NCBI GenBank assembly: GCA_937895845.1
Contig: CALBLK010000008.1
Location: 27,726-91,725, forward strand
From: an uncultured Prevotella sp.
GTDB taxonomy: Bacteria > Bacteroidota > Bacteroidia > Bacteroidales > Bacteroidaceae
Direction of reading: 5' to 3'
Length of the DNA: 64,000 bases
Shown one piece after another: positions 41,349 to 50,020 of the stretch; the stretch's first letter is position 1; each line of letters begins with the position of its first letter. Both the position numbers and the translations under genes were made by a program. The notes under the pieces were generated by a model that ran no database searches, had not been told where the DNA came from, and worked only from the letters and a program-made list of their open reading frames with translations.

Positions 41349-43331
41349 TCAGACCTTCAGTGCCCTCATGGCGTTGAGCACAGCCAGCACAGTGACCCCC
41401 ACGTCGGCAAAGACAGCCATCCACATGGTGCCAAGACCAACCGTGGCAAGGGCCAGGATGGTCACCTTGACGCCAATGGCAAACCACACGTTCTGGCGGG
41501 CGATGGCAATGGTGCGCCGGGCAATGGTCACGGCTGTAGCTATCTTTGACGGCTTGTCATCCATCAGCACCACGTCGGCCGCCTCAATGGCGGCGTCACT
41601 GCCAAGGTGCCCCATGGCGATACCCACATCGGCGCGCTTGAGCACGGGGGCGTCGTTGATGCCGTCGCCGACAAAGGCCAGGCTCTTGCCGGAAGCCTTG
41701 GCGGAAAGCAGGCGCTCCACACACGCCACCTTGTCCGTGGGAAGCAGTCCGCCATGGTATTCGTCAAGCCCCACCTTTTCCGCCACGTCACGCGCAACCT
41801 CCTCGCGGTCGCCCGTAAGCATCACCATGCGGCCAACGCCAAGCCGCTTCAGTGCGGCGACAGCCTCGGCACTGTCGCTTTTCACACGGTCGTAAATGAC
41901 GATGTGGCCGGCATACCTCCCGTCAACGGCCACATGGACAATGGTGCCCACACAGTGGCACCTATGCCATTTTACGCCGAGGTCGTCCATCATCTTCGAA
42001 TTGCCCACGCACACAGTGCGTCCGGCCACGCAAGCGCGGACACCGCGTCCGGCCAGCTCCTGCACGCCGGTCACCCGGCAGCCGTCGACAGCCTCGTTGG
42101 GAAAGGCATTGCGCAGCGCCTCGCCAATGGGATGGGTGGAGAAATGCTCCACGTGGGCTGCCAGGTGCAGCAGCTCGCGCTCGCTGAAATCATCGGGATG
42201 GACAGCCTCAACGGCAAACTCGCCATAGGTGAGCGTGCCGGTCTTGTCAAACACCACGGTGCCCAGCCTGGCCAGGGTGTCCATATAGTTGCTGCCCTTC
42301 ACCAGAATGCCCCTGCGCGAGGCGCCGCCAAGGCCGCCGAAGAAAGTCAGCGGCACACTGATGACCAATGCGCACGGACAGGACACGACGAGGAAGATGA
42401 GGGCGCGGTGAAGCCACGTGGGAAAGGCTGCCGGAAAGCCGGTGCCGGCCAGCATCGGGGGCACAGTGGCGAGCAGCAAGGCGCCAATGGTCACGACGGG
42501 GGTGTAGACCCTGGCGAACTTGGTGATGAACGACTCGCTCCGCGACTTGCTCTCGTTGGCGCCCTCCACCAGTCTGATAATCTTGGACACGGTGCTCTCG
42601 CCGAAGCTCTTGGTGGTTTTCACCCTGATAACGCCATTGAGGTTGATGCAGCCCGAGACAACGCTGTCACCGGCAGCCACCTCGCGCGGCACGCTCTCGC
42701 CAGTCAGGGCAACGGTGTTCAGCGATGAAGCGCCGTCTGTCACGGTTCCGTCGAGTGGCACTTTCTCGCCAGGCCTGACAACAATGGTCTCGCCCACAGC
42801 CACCTCGCCGGGCGCTACGGCAGCCACCTGTCCGCCGCGCTCCACGTGGGCCACATCGGGACGGATGTCCATCAGGTGGGAAATGCTGTCGCGGCTCTTC
42901 CCCTCGGCATAGTCCTCGAACAGCTCGCCTACCTGGAAAAAGAGCATCACAAACACGGCCTCCGGAAACTCGGTGTCTGCCCCTGGCAGAAATCCGATGC
43001 CGAGTGCGCCAATGGTGGCGACCGACATCAGGAAATGCTCATTGAACATATTGCCGCCGGCTATGCCCTCGGCGGCCTCTTTCAAGGTGCCATGCCCTAT
43101 CAGGAGATAGGGGACAAGGTAAACCAGCAGCAACTGCCATGTGGCAAGGCTGCAGAACTTTTCAACCAGCACGGCGCACACGAGCAGCAATGCCGTGACA
43201 GCAATGAGCACGATCTGACCTTTCTGCCCGCCACAAGTGTGGCAGTGCTCGCTGCTGCAACTGTTTTTCTCTCTGAGCATAACTTTCTTCTTGTTAGTTC
43301 TTTCTTGTGCACAGACAGTGCAAGCAGACAT
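41349..43331 (-). CDS. Heavy-metal translocating P-type ATPase (Zn/Cd/Pb type)
   Basis: A ~660-residue P1B ATPase that exports divalent soft metals. It has the phosphorylation motif FDKTGTLT (Asp362 from this start), TGES, the metal-site SCPCALVIS motif (Cys318-Pro-Cys320), the HP motif in STHPIGEAL and GDGINDAPV. CPC together with a Lys in the last helices (GVKVTILALA) fits the Zn/Cd/Pb group. There is no HMA domain. Instead the N-terminus is a short Cys/His-rich tail (CTVC, CSSEHCHTC). Start candidates are the ATG at 43331 and the ATG at 43280; the -7 box at 43387 permits both. Two palindromes upstream are possible metal-regulator sites. Confidence 0.92.
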   Translation of the reverse strand: MSACTVCAQERTNKKKVMLREKNSCSSEHCHTCGGQKGQIVLIAVTALLLVCAVLVEKFCSLATWQLLLVYLVPYLLIGHGTLKEAAEGIAGGNMFNEHFLMSVATIGALGIGFLPGADTEFPEAVFVMLFFQVGELFEDYAEGKSRDSISHLMDIRPDVAHVERGGQVAAVAPGEVAVGETIVVRPGEKVPLDGTVTDGASSLNTVALTGESVPREVAAGDSVVSGCINLNGVIRVKTTKSFGESTVSKIIRLVEGANESKSRSESFITKFARVYTPVVTIGALLLATVPPMLAGTGFPAAFPTWLHRALIFLVVSCPCALVISVPLTFFGGLGGASRRGILVKGSNYMDTLARLGTVVFDKTGTLTYGEFAVEAVHPDDFSERELLHLAAHVEHFSTHPIGEALRNAFPNEAVDGCRVTGVQELAGRGVRACVAGRTVCVGNSKMMDDLGVKWHRCHCVGTIVHVAVDGRYAGHIVIYDRVKSDSAEAVAALKRLGVGRMVMLTGDREEVARDVAEKVGLDEYHGGLLPTDKVACVERLLSAKASGKSLAFVGDGINDAPVLKRADVGIAMGHLGSDAAIEAADVVLMDDKPSKIATAVTIARRTIAIARQNVWFAIGVKVTILALATVGLGTMWMAVFADVGVTVLAVLNAMRALKV

Positions 43332-43386
43332 CTTGCGAACTAGTGTTCTTATTGCCGGATGCAAACCTGCGCTCTGTTCACGCTTG

Positions 43387-43394
43387 CAAAGTTA
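43387..43394 (-). promoter_or_regulatory. Candidate -7 box of the metal ATPase gene
   Basis: The minus strand reads TAACTTTG, 56 bases upstream of the ATG at 43331. No clear -33 TTTG is seen; the expected -33 position is occupied by the palindrome at 43407-43421. Confidence 0.55.
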
Positions 43395-43406
43395 GGCAAT
43401 TGTCTT

Positions 43407-43421
43407 TGCAACTGGGTTGCA
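43407..43421. promoter_or_regulatory. Candidate operator, perfect palindrome TGCAAC-TGG-GTTGCA
   Basis: A perfect 6+3+6 inverted repeat directly upstream of the -7 box of the metal ATPase gene, where a repressor or activator would act. Identity of the regulator is unknown; Fur/Zur- or MerR-like are possibilities. Confidence 0.5.
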
Positions 43422-43440
43422 TTCTGCACCACGCCGCACC

Positions 43441-43465
43441 TTGTGCAATGAATGGGGTTGCACAA
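43441..43465. promoter_or_regulatory. Second palindrome TTGTGCAA-N9-TTGCACAA
   Basis: A perfect 8-base inverted repeat with a 9-base spacer, 19 bases beyond the first palindrome and sharing the TTGCA half-site. It lies between the divergent ATPase and SIMPL genes (gap 43332-43630). Confidence 0.45.
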
Positions 43466-43565
43466 CAGTTACAACAGGACAGTGACGCTAGCGGATGGAA
43501 AACCCAAATATGTTAATTTAGATTAAATAACCAACGGCTATGCAAAACAAAACGGAACAATTGTT

Positions 43566-43573
43566 TATTTTTG
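43566..43573 (+). promoter_or_regulatory. Candidate -7 box of the SIMPL gene
   Basis: TATTTTTG, 57 bases upstream of the ATG at 43631; no convincing -33 box, so weak. Confidence 0.35.
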
Positions 43574-43630
43574 CGAAAAGAACCGTTATCAAGGGCGGCT
43601 CATTCCAGCAAACAACAAACAACATTTGAT

Positions 43631-44329
43631 ATGAACAGAATCAAGGAATCAGCCATCATCGCGCTGGGAATGCTGGCGCTTGGCCTGTGCATCAAGTCGG
43701 GAATCGACAACTTTACAAACAAGGACAGGGTTGTCACCGTGAAAGGACTGGCCGAAAAGGAGGTGAAAGCAGACAAGGTGACATGGCCCATCCAAACCAA
43801 GGAGCTGGGCAACGACCTGCCGCAGCTCTATGGGAAGATTAACGTCACAACGGCAAAAATCAAGGCCTTTCTGAAACAGCAGGGGGTGAAAGACAGCGAA
43901 ATCAGCGTGAACGCACCCGTGGTCATCGACCTCAACGCTGACCAGTGGAACAACAACGTGCGCAAGTTCCGCTACAACATCACCTCGACCATAACCGTCA
44001 CCTCAAGCCAGGTGGAACTGGTGCGCGGCATCATTGCGCGCCAGGGGGAGCTGCTCAAGCAGGGAGTGGCCGTGGTCGACGGCGGCTACGACAGCAAGGT
44101 GCAGTATGAATATGTGTCGTTCAAGAAGATGAAACCCACAATGATGCAGGAGGCCATCAAGAACGCCGAGCTCACAGCCACGCAGTTTGCCAAGAACAGC
44201 AGCAGCAAGCTGGGCAAAATCGTAAAGGCCGACCAGGGGCAGTTCTCTATTGAAGACCGCGACGCCACCACGCCTTACATTAAAAAGGTACGCGTAGTGA
44301 CCACCGTTACCTACTCGCTCAAGGACTGA
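43631..44329 (+). CDS. SIMPL domain (DUF541) envelope protein
   Basis: A 232-residue protein. An N-terminal hydrophobic helix (AIIALGMLALGLCIKSGI) acts as a signal or anchor, and a periplasmic SIMPL domain follows (VVTVKGLAEKEVKADKVTW, SEISVNAPVVIDL, SSSKLGKIVKADQGQFSI). SIMPL proteins are barrel-shaped periplasmic or outer-membrane-associated proteins, some implicated in oxidative-stress protection; the role here is unknown. The ATG at 43631 is chosen because the upstream frame passes through the -7-like box. It is divergent from the metal ATPase across a palindrome-containing gap. A 154-base gap without a recognisable element separates it from the next gene. Confidence 0.88.
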   Translation: MNRIKESAIIALGMLALGLCIKSGIDNFTNKDRVVTVKGLAEKEVKADKVTWPIQTKELGNDLPQLYGKINVTTAKIKAFLKQQGVKDSEISVNAPVVIDLNADQWNNNVRKFRYNITSTITVTSSQVELVRGIIARQGELLKQGVAVVDGGYDSKVQYEYVSFKKMKPTMMQEAIKNAELTATQFAKNSSSKLGKIVKADQGQFSIEDRDATTPYIKKVRVVTTVTYSLKD

Positions 44330-44483
44330 CACTTCCTGCGGCAAAGTTGCCAGCCTGCCGGCTGCCCGCCACAAACAGCAAGGCTTGGCCGCGCGCAGGC
44401 GGCGCACAGGCGGTGCCTGCGGCATACGGAAATGAAGCTATATGTCAAATCAAACACATTATTAACCATTTAAAAAAACAACA

Positions 44484-45224
44484 ATGATGAAAAGATGTAT
44501 CTTAACAGTGGCAGCCGGCTTGATGTTAGCCGGCTCTGTATGCGCACAGGACAAGTACTACGGCGCTAAAGAGGGAGGGTTTGCAATTTCATTTGGCGCA
44601 GACCCGGTTATCAACTTTGTGGGCAATATGTTCAACGGAACAACCGACCAGCGCTTCGACGGTTTCAAGGGTCTGGGTTCCGACCTGTTCAACGGCGCCA
44701 CCATCACCGGCAAGTATATGCTGAAAGACAACGTGGCCATTGACCTCGGAATAGGGTTCAACAACGAGGCTACAAAAAATTTCTCGTACAATGACCCAAG
44801 CAACTCAGACAAGAAGACGAACATCAACACCAAGGGTGACCGCAACTTCATGCTGAAAGCCGGCGTGCAGTACCTGCTCCGCCCGGGCAAGCGCCTCCAG
44901 CCCATCATGGGACTTGACATTGCCTATTGCCACAGCAATGGCTACGAGCGCAACGAGGACAACACTGATGGCGGAAACACCATTTACAAGAGCAGCCCGG
45001 CAAACACCTTTGGCCTGCTGGCAAATGTTGGTGTCGAATACTACATCACCACGAACATTTCGCTGTCGGCCACCATGGACTTGGGCATCTGCAAGACTTG
45101 GACAAAGGGACACTACGAAAACTCAGGTGACAAAGATTCAGAGGTCAACCATGTGGTCCGGACAGACTACGGACTGAAGACAGGTCAGTTTGGCGGCAAC
45201 CTCGGACTGAACTTTTATTTCTAA
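44484..45224 (+). CDS. Outer-membrane beta-barrel protein
   Basis: A 246-residue protein with signal peptide LTVAAGLMLAGSVCAQD. It has alternating amphipathic strands: GGFAISFGADPVINFVG, GKYMLKDNVAIDLGIGFN, NFMLKAGVQYLLRPG, ANVGVEYYITTNISLSATMD, and a C-terminal strand ending in FGGNLGLNFYF with the terminal aromatic typical of outer-membrane barrels. It resembles the small OmpA/OmpX-like barrels of Bacteroidetes. Function is unknown. The codon use is less GC-rich than its neighbours, as is common for abundant envelope proteins. It ends in a strong terminator, so it is probably a single-gene or SIMPL-barrel unit. Confidence 0.85.
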   Translation: MMKRCILTVAAGLMLAGSVCAQDKYYGAKEGGFAISFGADPVINFVGNMFNGTTDQRFDGFKGLGSDLFNGATITGKYMLKDNVAIDLGIGFNNEATKNFSYNDPSNSDKKTNINTKGDRNFMLKAGVQYLLRPGKRLQPIMGLDIAYCHSNGYERNEDNTDGGNTIYKSSPANTFGLLANVGVEYYITTNISLSATMDLGICKTWTKGHYENSGDKDSEVNHVVRTDYGLKTGQFGGNLGLNFYF

Positions 45225-45257
45225 AGCACTTCCGCTGGCATAAACCCACGGCAAGCA

Positions 45258-45303
45258 GAAAAGGCCGGAAGCCCTGTTCAACAGGACTTCCGGCCTTTTT
45301 CTT
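45258..45303 (+). terminator. Strong rho-independent terminator
   Basis: A long stem of about 20 bp (AAAAGGCCGGAAGCCCTGTT with a complementary arm, one mismatch) and a 2-base loop, then TTTTTC. It terminates the beta-barrel gene; the opposite-strand gcv operon ends 116 bases away. Confidence 0.9.
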
Positions 45304-45418
45304 TTGGTAGGGCACGCCATTTTCAGCGGGCAACGCTTTCCTTGCATTGGGTTCCTGTGAGCAATGCTCACATTCCATTAGGTTCGGCCACCCTCGTTCC
45401 GCAAAGGTTTCCGAATGT

Positions 45419-46753
45419 TCAGAACGCCAGGTCCTGCACCATCTCGCCCAGCGTGGGGTGGATATGGGTCATGTCCCGCAGCCGGCCAAGGGTGGCATGG
45501 CTGCACATCAGCACGCTCACCTCCTGGATGATGTCGGCCGCATGGGCGCCAAAGGCATGGCAGCCCAGGATGCGGCCCGTGGCACTGTCAGCCATGAGTT
45601 TCACCATTCCGTCGGTCTCGCCCATGGCCAGGGCCTTTCCATTGGCCCGGTAAAACGCCTTTCGGCACATGTAGTCCAGTCCCTGCGCCTTGCACGCGTC
45701 CTCGCTCAGTCCCACACTTCCGGCCTCGGGGCGGGTGAAGACAGCTGCCGGCATGACACTGAAATCAATGGTGTCCGCCCGCCCGAGGATGTGGTTCACG
45801 GCCCGGATGCCCTGCATCGTGGCCGCATGGGCCAGCATCTGCCGGCCGTTTACATCGCCGATGGCATAGACCCCGGCCACATTGGTCTGCATGTTCCCGT
45901 CAACGGCTATGCCCTTGGGCGAGTGCGCCACGCCAACCGCTTCCAGGCCCAGTCCATCCGTGTTGGCGACACGCCCCACGGCGACAAGCGCCCTGTCGGT
46001 CTCAATGGCCAGTTCCCTGCCCTTTTTCTCACCAACCACCATTCCCCTGCGGATGGCTTTCACCGCGGTCTGCATCTCGAAGCGCACGCCGCGCTTCTCC
46101 AGCGACTTTCGCAGGCGCTTGGCCACGTCGCTGTCGAGCGCGGGCAGGCACTCCCTGAGAAACTCGACCACGGTCACTTCGCAGCCAAAGCTGTTGAAGA
46201 TGGAGGCAAACTCCATGCCTATCACGCCCGCGCCAACAATGCACAAGCGGCGGGGAAGCTCTCTCAAGGCGAGCAAGCCGTCAGAGTGGCACACCGTTTC
46301 AGCGTCAGTCTCGTCCAGCCGCAGGCTGCGCGGCGACGAGCCCGTCGCAATGACTACGTGCGGCGCCGTGAATGCCCGGTCTCCCACCTTGACAGTGTGG
46401 GCGTCGGCAAGCACAGCCTTTCCCTGCACAAGGGTGATGCCCGGCTGGGCAAGCAGCGTGGCTATGCCGCCGCGCAGCTGCTCCACCACAGCGTCCTTGC
46501 GGGCGATGGCCTGTTGCAGGTCAATGCGCACATCTGCCGGCGACAGCCCGAAGTGTGCGGCATCCCGCAGGGTGTCCGCCACCTCGGCGTCGCGCGCCAG
46601 GGTCTTGGTGGGGATGCACCCCACGTTGAGACACGTCCCACCGAGCCTACCCTGCTCCACGATGACCACTGCCAGGCCGGCCTTGGCGGCATATTCGGCG
46701 GCGCGGTAGCCTCCTGGTCCCGCACCGATGATGATGAGGTCAGCTGCTGTCAT
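45419..46753 (-). CDS. lpdA: Dihydrolipoyl dehydrogenase (E3/L-protein)
   Basis: A 444-residue FAD enzyme that reoxidises the dihydrolipoyl group of GcvH. It has the FAD motif GAGPGGYRAAEYAAKAG, the redox-active disulfide GGTCLNVGCIPTK, the NAD motif GAGVIGMEFASIF and the C-terminal His-Glu pair in MTHIHPTLGEM. It is slightly shorter than typical E3 (about 460-475). Its ATG overlaps the gcvPB stop by four bases, making it the last gene of the glycine cleavage operon and suggesting a dedicated E3. Because 2-oxoacid dehydrogenases may be absent in such anaerobes, its use by other complexes is uncertain. Confidence 0.95.
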   Translation of the reverse strand: MTAADLIIIGAGPGGYRAAEYAAKAGLAVVIVEQGRLGGTCLNVGCIPTKTLARDAEVADTLRDAAHFGLSPADVRIDLQQAIARKDAVVEQLRGGIATLLAQPGITLVQGKAVLADAHTVKVGDRAFTAPHVVIATGSSPRSLRLDETDAETVCHSDGLLALRELPRRLCIVGAGVIGMEFASIFNSFGCEVTVVEFLRECLPALDSDVAKRLRKSLEKRGVRFEMQTAVKAIRRGMVVGEKKGRELAIETDRALVAVGRVANTDGLGLEAVGVAHSPKGIAVDGNMQTNVAGVYAIGDVNGRQMLAHAATMQGIRAVNHILGRADTIDFSVMPAAVFTRPEAGSVGLSEDACKAQGLDYMCRKAFYRANGKALAMGETDGMVKLMADSATGRILGCHAFGAHAADIIQEVSVLMCSHATLGRLRDMTHIHPTLGEMVQDLAF

Positions 46754-48141
46754 ATTCTCATCTGCCTGAAGGTTGTCACCGGATGCTTGGCCGCCAGCAC
46801 GTCGTCCACCCTTCCGATGGGCGTGCTGTGCGGCGCCCCTTTCACCTCGTCGGGCTGCTCGGTGGCCTCCCTGGCAATGGTGCGCATCACCTTGACAAAG
46901 CCGTCAAGGGTGTCCTTGCTCTCGTTCTCGGTAGGCTCTATCATCAGCGACTCGTGGAACAGCAGGGGGAAATAGATGGTGGGGGCGTGGTAGCCATAGT
47001 CAAGCAGCCGCTTGGCCACATCCATTGTGGTGACCCCGGTAGACTTGTCACGCAGTCCGTCAAACACGAACTCGTGCTTGCACAGTCCCTCGATGGGCAA
47101 CAGGTAGAGGTCTTTCAGGCATTCCTTGATGTAGTTGGCGTTGAGCGTGGCCAGCGGTCCCACCATCTTGATGTTCTCGCGGCCCAGCGAGAGGATGTAG
47201 GCATAGGCCCTCATCTCAACGGCAAAGTTGCCGCTGTAGGGGCTGACACAGGGGAAGAACGGCTCCAGCCCCTTGCGCACGCCGACAGGCCCGGCGCCCG
47301 GTCCGCCGCCGCCGTGCGGCGTTGCGAACGTCTTGTGCAGGTTGATGTGCATCACGTCAAAGCCCATGTCGCCCGGCCTGCAGGCCCCCAGCATGGGGTT
47401 CAGGTTGGCTCCGTCGTAATACATCAGCGCGCCGCAGCCATGTACAAGCTGCGCTATCTCGGGGATGCTCTTCTCGAAGAGCCCCAGCGTGTTCGGGTTG
47501 GTCATCATCATCGCGGCCACTGTGTCATCGAGCAGTTCCTTCAGGTGGTCAACGTCCACGGTGCCGTCGGCCCTGCTCTTCACCTCGACCACCTCGAGGC
47601 CGCACACAGCTGCCGAGGCCGGGTTGGTGCCATGGGCCGAGTCGGGCACAATCACCTTGGTGCGGCGGCTGTCGCCGCGGCTCTCATGATAGCCGCGGAT
47701 AACCATCAGCCCTGTCAGTTCGCCATGGGCGCCGGCAAAAGGCTTGAACGTGAAGGCGCTCATGCCCGTGAGTGCGCAGAGCGCGCGCTCCAGCAGTGTG
47801 CATACGGCCTGCGCGCCAGCCGTGGTGTCCTTGGGCTGCAAGGGGTGAAGGTTGGCAAACTGCGGCATGGCTGCTACCTCCTCGTCAATGCAGGGGTTAT
47901 ATTTCATGGTGCAGCTGCCCAGCGGGTAGAAGCCGTTGTCCACGCCAAAGTTGTTGCCACTGTGGTTTGTGTAGTGGCGCACCACCGTCAGTTCGTCACA
48001 CTCGGGCAGTTCGGCATCGCGCCCGCGGCGCAGTTCCTGCGGCACTTCATAGTGCCCGAACCTGTTCTTGGGCAGCGAGTAGCCGCGCCGCCCCTCGTGC
48101 GAAAGCTCGAAAATCAGATTGCCATACAGTCTGTTGTTCAT
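46750..48141 (-). CDS. gcvPB: Glycine dehydrogenase (decarboxylating) subunit 2
   Basis: A 463-residue PLP-binding half of the P-protein. It catalyses glycine decarboxylation and transfer of the aminomethyl group to lipoyl-GcvH. The PLP lysine is in INLHKTFATPHGGGGPG, and NFGVDNGFYPLGSCTMKYN and PDSAHGTNPASAA are family signatures. In many Bacteroidetes and Firmicutes the P-protein is split, unlike the single ~950-residue enterobacterial enzyme. Start and stop overlap gcvPA and lpdA by four bases each, so the three are coupled. Confidence 0.96.
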   Translation of the reverse strand: MNNRLYGNLIFELSHEGRRGYSLPKNRFGHYEVPQELRRGRDAELPECDELTVVRHYTNHSGNNFGVDNGFYPLGSCTMKYNPCIDEEVAAMPQFANLHPLQPKDTTAGAQAVCTLLERALCALTGMSAFTFKPFAGAHGELTGLMVIRGYHESRGDSRRTKVIVPDSAHGTNPASAAVCGLEVVEVKSRADGTVDVDHLKELLDDTVAAMMMTNPNTLGLFEKSIPEIAQLVHGCGALMYYDGANLNPMLGACRPGDMGFDVMHINLHKTFATPHGGGGPGAGPVGVRKGLEPFFPCVSPYSGNFAVEMRAYAYILSLGRENIKMVGPLATLNANYIKECLKDLYLLPIEGLCKHEFVFDGLRDKSTGVTTMDVAKRLLDYGYHAPTIYFPLLFHESLMIEPTENESKDTLDGFVKVMRTIAREATEQPDEVKGAPHSTPIGRVDDVLAAKHPVTTFRQMRI

Positions 48142-49463
48142 CCTTCGTTCCTGATTAGTTCAACCATGTTGTCCATCTCTTCCTTTGTCCGTTTCTCGGT
48201 CACCGCCATCATCACGGTGTCACAGGCCACCTTGACGCCGCCAAAGATGCCCTGTGCGGCAAGGTGCTGCAGCAGCCGGTCGACGTCACCGTCGTAGCGC
48301 AGGCAGAACTCGTTGAAGAACGGGCGGCCCTCAAACGCCGGCACAAAGCGGCCTGTTTCCAGCAGGCGGTCATACAGGTAGTGCGCCCCGGCATAGGACA
48401 GTTCGGCAGCCTCGCGCACCCCCTGCTTGCCCATCAGGGCCATGTAGACGGTGACGAAGAGGGCCATGAGCGACTGGTTGGAGCAGATGTTCGACGTGGC
48501 CTTTTGCCGGCGGATGTGCTGCTCGCGCGCCTGGAGTGTGAGCACAAAGGCCCGCTGTCCGCGGCTGTCCACGGTCATGCCCACGATGCGGCCCGGCATC
48601 TTGCGCAGCAGCTTCCCGGTGCAGCACATATAGCCCACGTAGGGGCCGCCAAAGGCCATCGGGACGCCCAGGCTCTGCCCGTCGCCCACGGCAATGTCGG
48701 CACCCCACTCGCCCGGTGTCTTCAGCACAGCCAGGTCGGCGGCCACGCCGTTGACCACCATCAGTGCCTTGGCGGCGTGTATGCTGTCGGCAAAGCCGGT
48801 GTAGTCCTCCACGACACCGTAGTAGTTGGGCTGCTGCACCACCACGCCGGCCACGCCGCCTGCGGCGAGCTTAGCCTCAAGGTCGGCGCGGCTGGCCATG
48901 CCTTTGTCCGCCCTCACGGTGTCCAGCTCAATGCCGTGGAAGTGGGCATACGTGCGCACCACCTCAGCCACCTTGGGGTCCAGGGTCTCCGACAGCAGCA
49001 CGCGCCCACCCCGCTTGGATGCGGCCACACACATCATCACGGCCTCGGCCGTGGCTGTGGAGCCGTCGTAGAGCGAGGCGTTGGAGATGTCCATGCCCGT
49101 CAGCTCGGCCATCATCGACTGGTATTCAAAGATGTAATGGAGCGTGCCCTGCGACACTTCGGCCTGGTAGGGCGTGTAGGAAGTGAGGAACTCCGACCGG
49201 CTCACGATGGCCGGAATCACGGCCGGCGTGTAATGGTCGTAAACGCCGGCGCCGGCAAAGCAGGTGAGCGTGCGGTTCTGACTGCCCAGCCGCTCGAAGA
49301 GCTGGCGCACCTCAAGCTCGCTCATCGCCTCGGGCAGGTCGTAGTCGCCCTTGAAGCGGATGCTCTCGGGCACCTCGGCATAGAGGTCGTCGAGCGACTG
49401 GACGCCAATCCTGTCGAGCATCGCCTTGATGTCGGCCTCGGTATGTGGGAAATACTTGTACAT
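48138..49463 (-). CDS. gcvPA: Glycine dehydrogenase (decarboxylating) subunit 1
   Basis: A 441-residue partner of GcvPB in the heterotetrameric P-protein. Features are the start MYKYFPHTEADIKAML, FTSYTPYQAEVSQGTLHYIFEYQ (key YTPYQAEVSQG), MTGMDISNASLYDGSTA-type segment (LTGMDISNASLYDGST) and FGGPYVGYM. It lacks the PLP lysine, as expected. It lies 30 bases after gcvH. The ATG at 49463 gives the standard start, and the stop overlaps gcvPB. Confidence 0.96.
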   Translation of the reverse strand: MYKYFPHTEADIKAMLDRIGVQSLDDLYAEVPESIRFKGDYDLPEAMSELEVRQLFERLGSQNRTLTCFAGAGVYDHYTPAVIPAIVSRSEFLTSYTPYQAEVSQGTLHYIFEYQSMMAELTGMDISNASLYDGSTATAEAVMMCVAASKRGGRVLLSETLDPKVAEVVRTYAHFHGIELDTVRADKGMASRADLEAKLAAGGVAGVVVQQPNYYGVVEDYTGFADSIHAAKALMVVNGVAADLAVLKTPGEWGADIAVGDGQSLGVPMAFGGPYVGYMCCTGKLLRKMPGRIVGMTVDSRGQRAFVLTLQAREQHIRRQKATSNICSNQSLMALFVTVYMALMGKQGVREAAELSYAGAHYLYDRLLETGRFVPAFEGRPFFNEFCLRYDGDVDRLLQHLAAQGIFGGVKVACDTVMMAVTEKRTKEEMDNMVELIRNEG

Positions 49464-49493
49464 ACAGTTGCTGTTTGTTGGACTGCGGGAGGG

Positions 49494-49874
49494 TTACTTG
49501 TTGCACATAGCCTCGTAGGCCTTGGCGTCCATCAGCTTGTCCAGCTCGCCGGGGTCGCTCAGCTTCACCTTGGCTATCCAGTTGGCAAAGGCGTCCTTGT
49601 TCAGCAGCTCGGGCGTGTCCTCCAGGTCCTCGTTGACCTCGACCACCGTCCCGCTCACCGGCGCGTACAGGTCGCTGGCTGCCTTCACGCTCTCCACCGC
49701 GCCAAACTCCTCGCCGGCGGTCAGCTCGTCGTCCACCTCGGGCATGTCCACATACACGATGTTGCCCAGCGCGTGCTGCGCATAGTCGGTAATGCCGATA
49801 TAGCCATAGCCGCCTTCCACTCTCACATATTCGTGTGACTCTGCATAATAGAGCCCTTCAATAACTTTTGCCAT
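49494..49874 (-). CDS. gcvH: Glycine cleavage system H protein
   Basis: A 126-residue lipoyl carrier. The lipoylated lysine is in the motif FGAVESVKAASDLYAPVSG, and GYIGITDYAQHALGNIVYVD and NWIAKVKLSDP are typical. It shuttles the aminomethyl group between P, T and L proteins. The lipoate ligase for this site is encoded two genes upstream (lplA). The gap to gcvT upstream is 146 bases and shows no terminator or promoter that I can support. Confidence 0.97.
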   Translation of the reverse strand: MAKVIEGLYYAESHEYVRVEGGYGYIGITDYAQHALGNIVYVDMPEVDDELTAGEEFGAVESVKAASDLYAPVSGTVVEVNEDLEDTPELLNKDAFANWIAKVKLSDPGELDKLMDAKAYEAMCNK

Positions 49875-50020
49875 AATGTTTGTCTGTCTTGTGCCCTCCC
49901 CGCCTCCGCACGGAAGCGTTGGAAAGGGCCACTGTCGTTAATAAATCTATTTTTTTTGTTCTCTTTACAGTTTAAACGGGGTTCACGTGCGCCACGTCCC
50001 TGCGGACTGGCGCAACGGCC

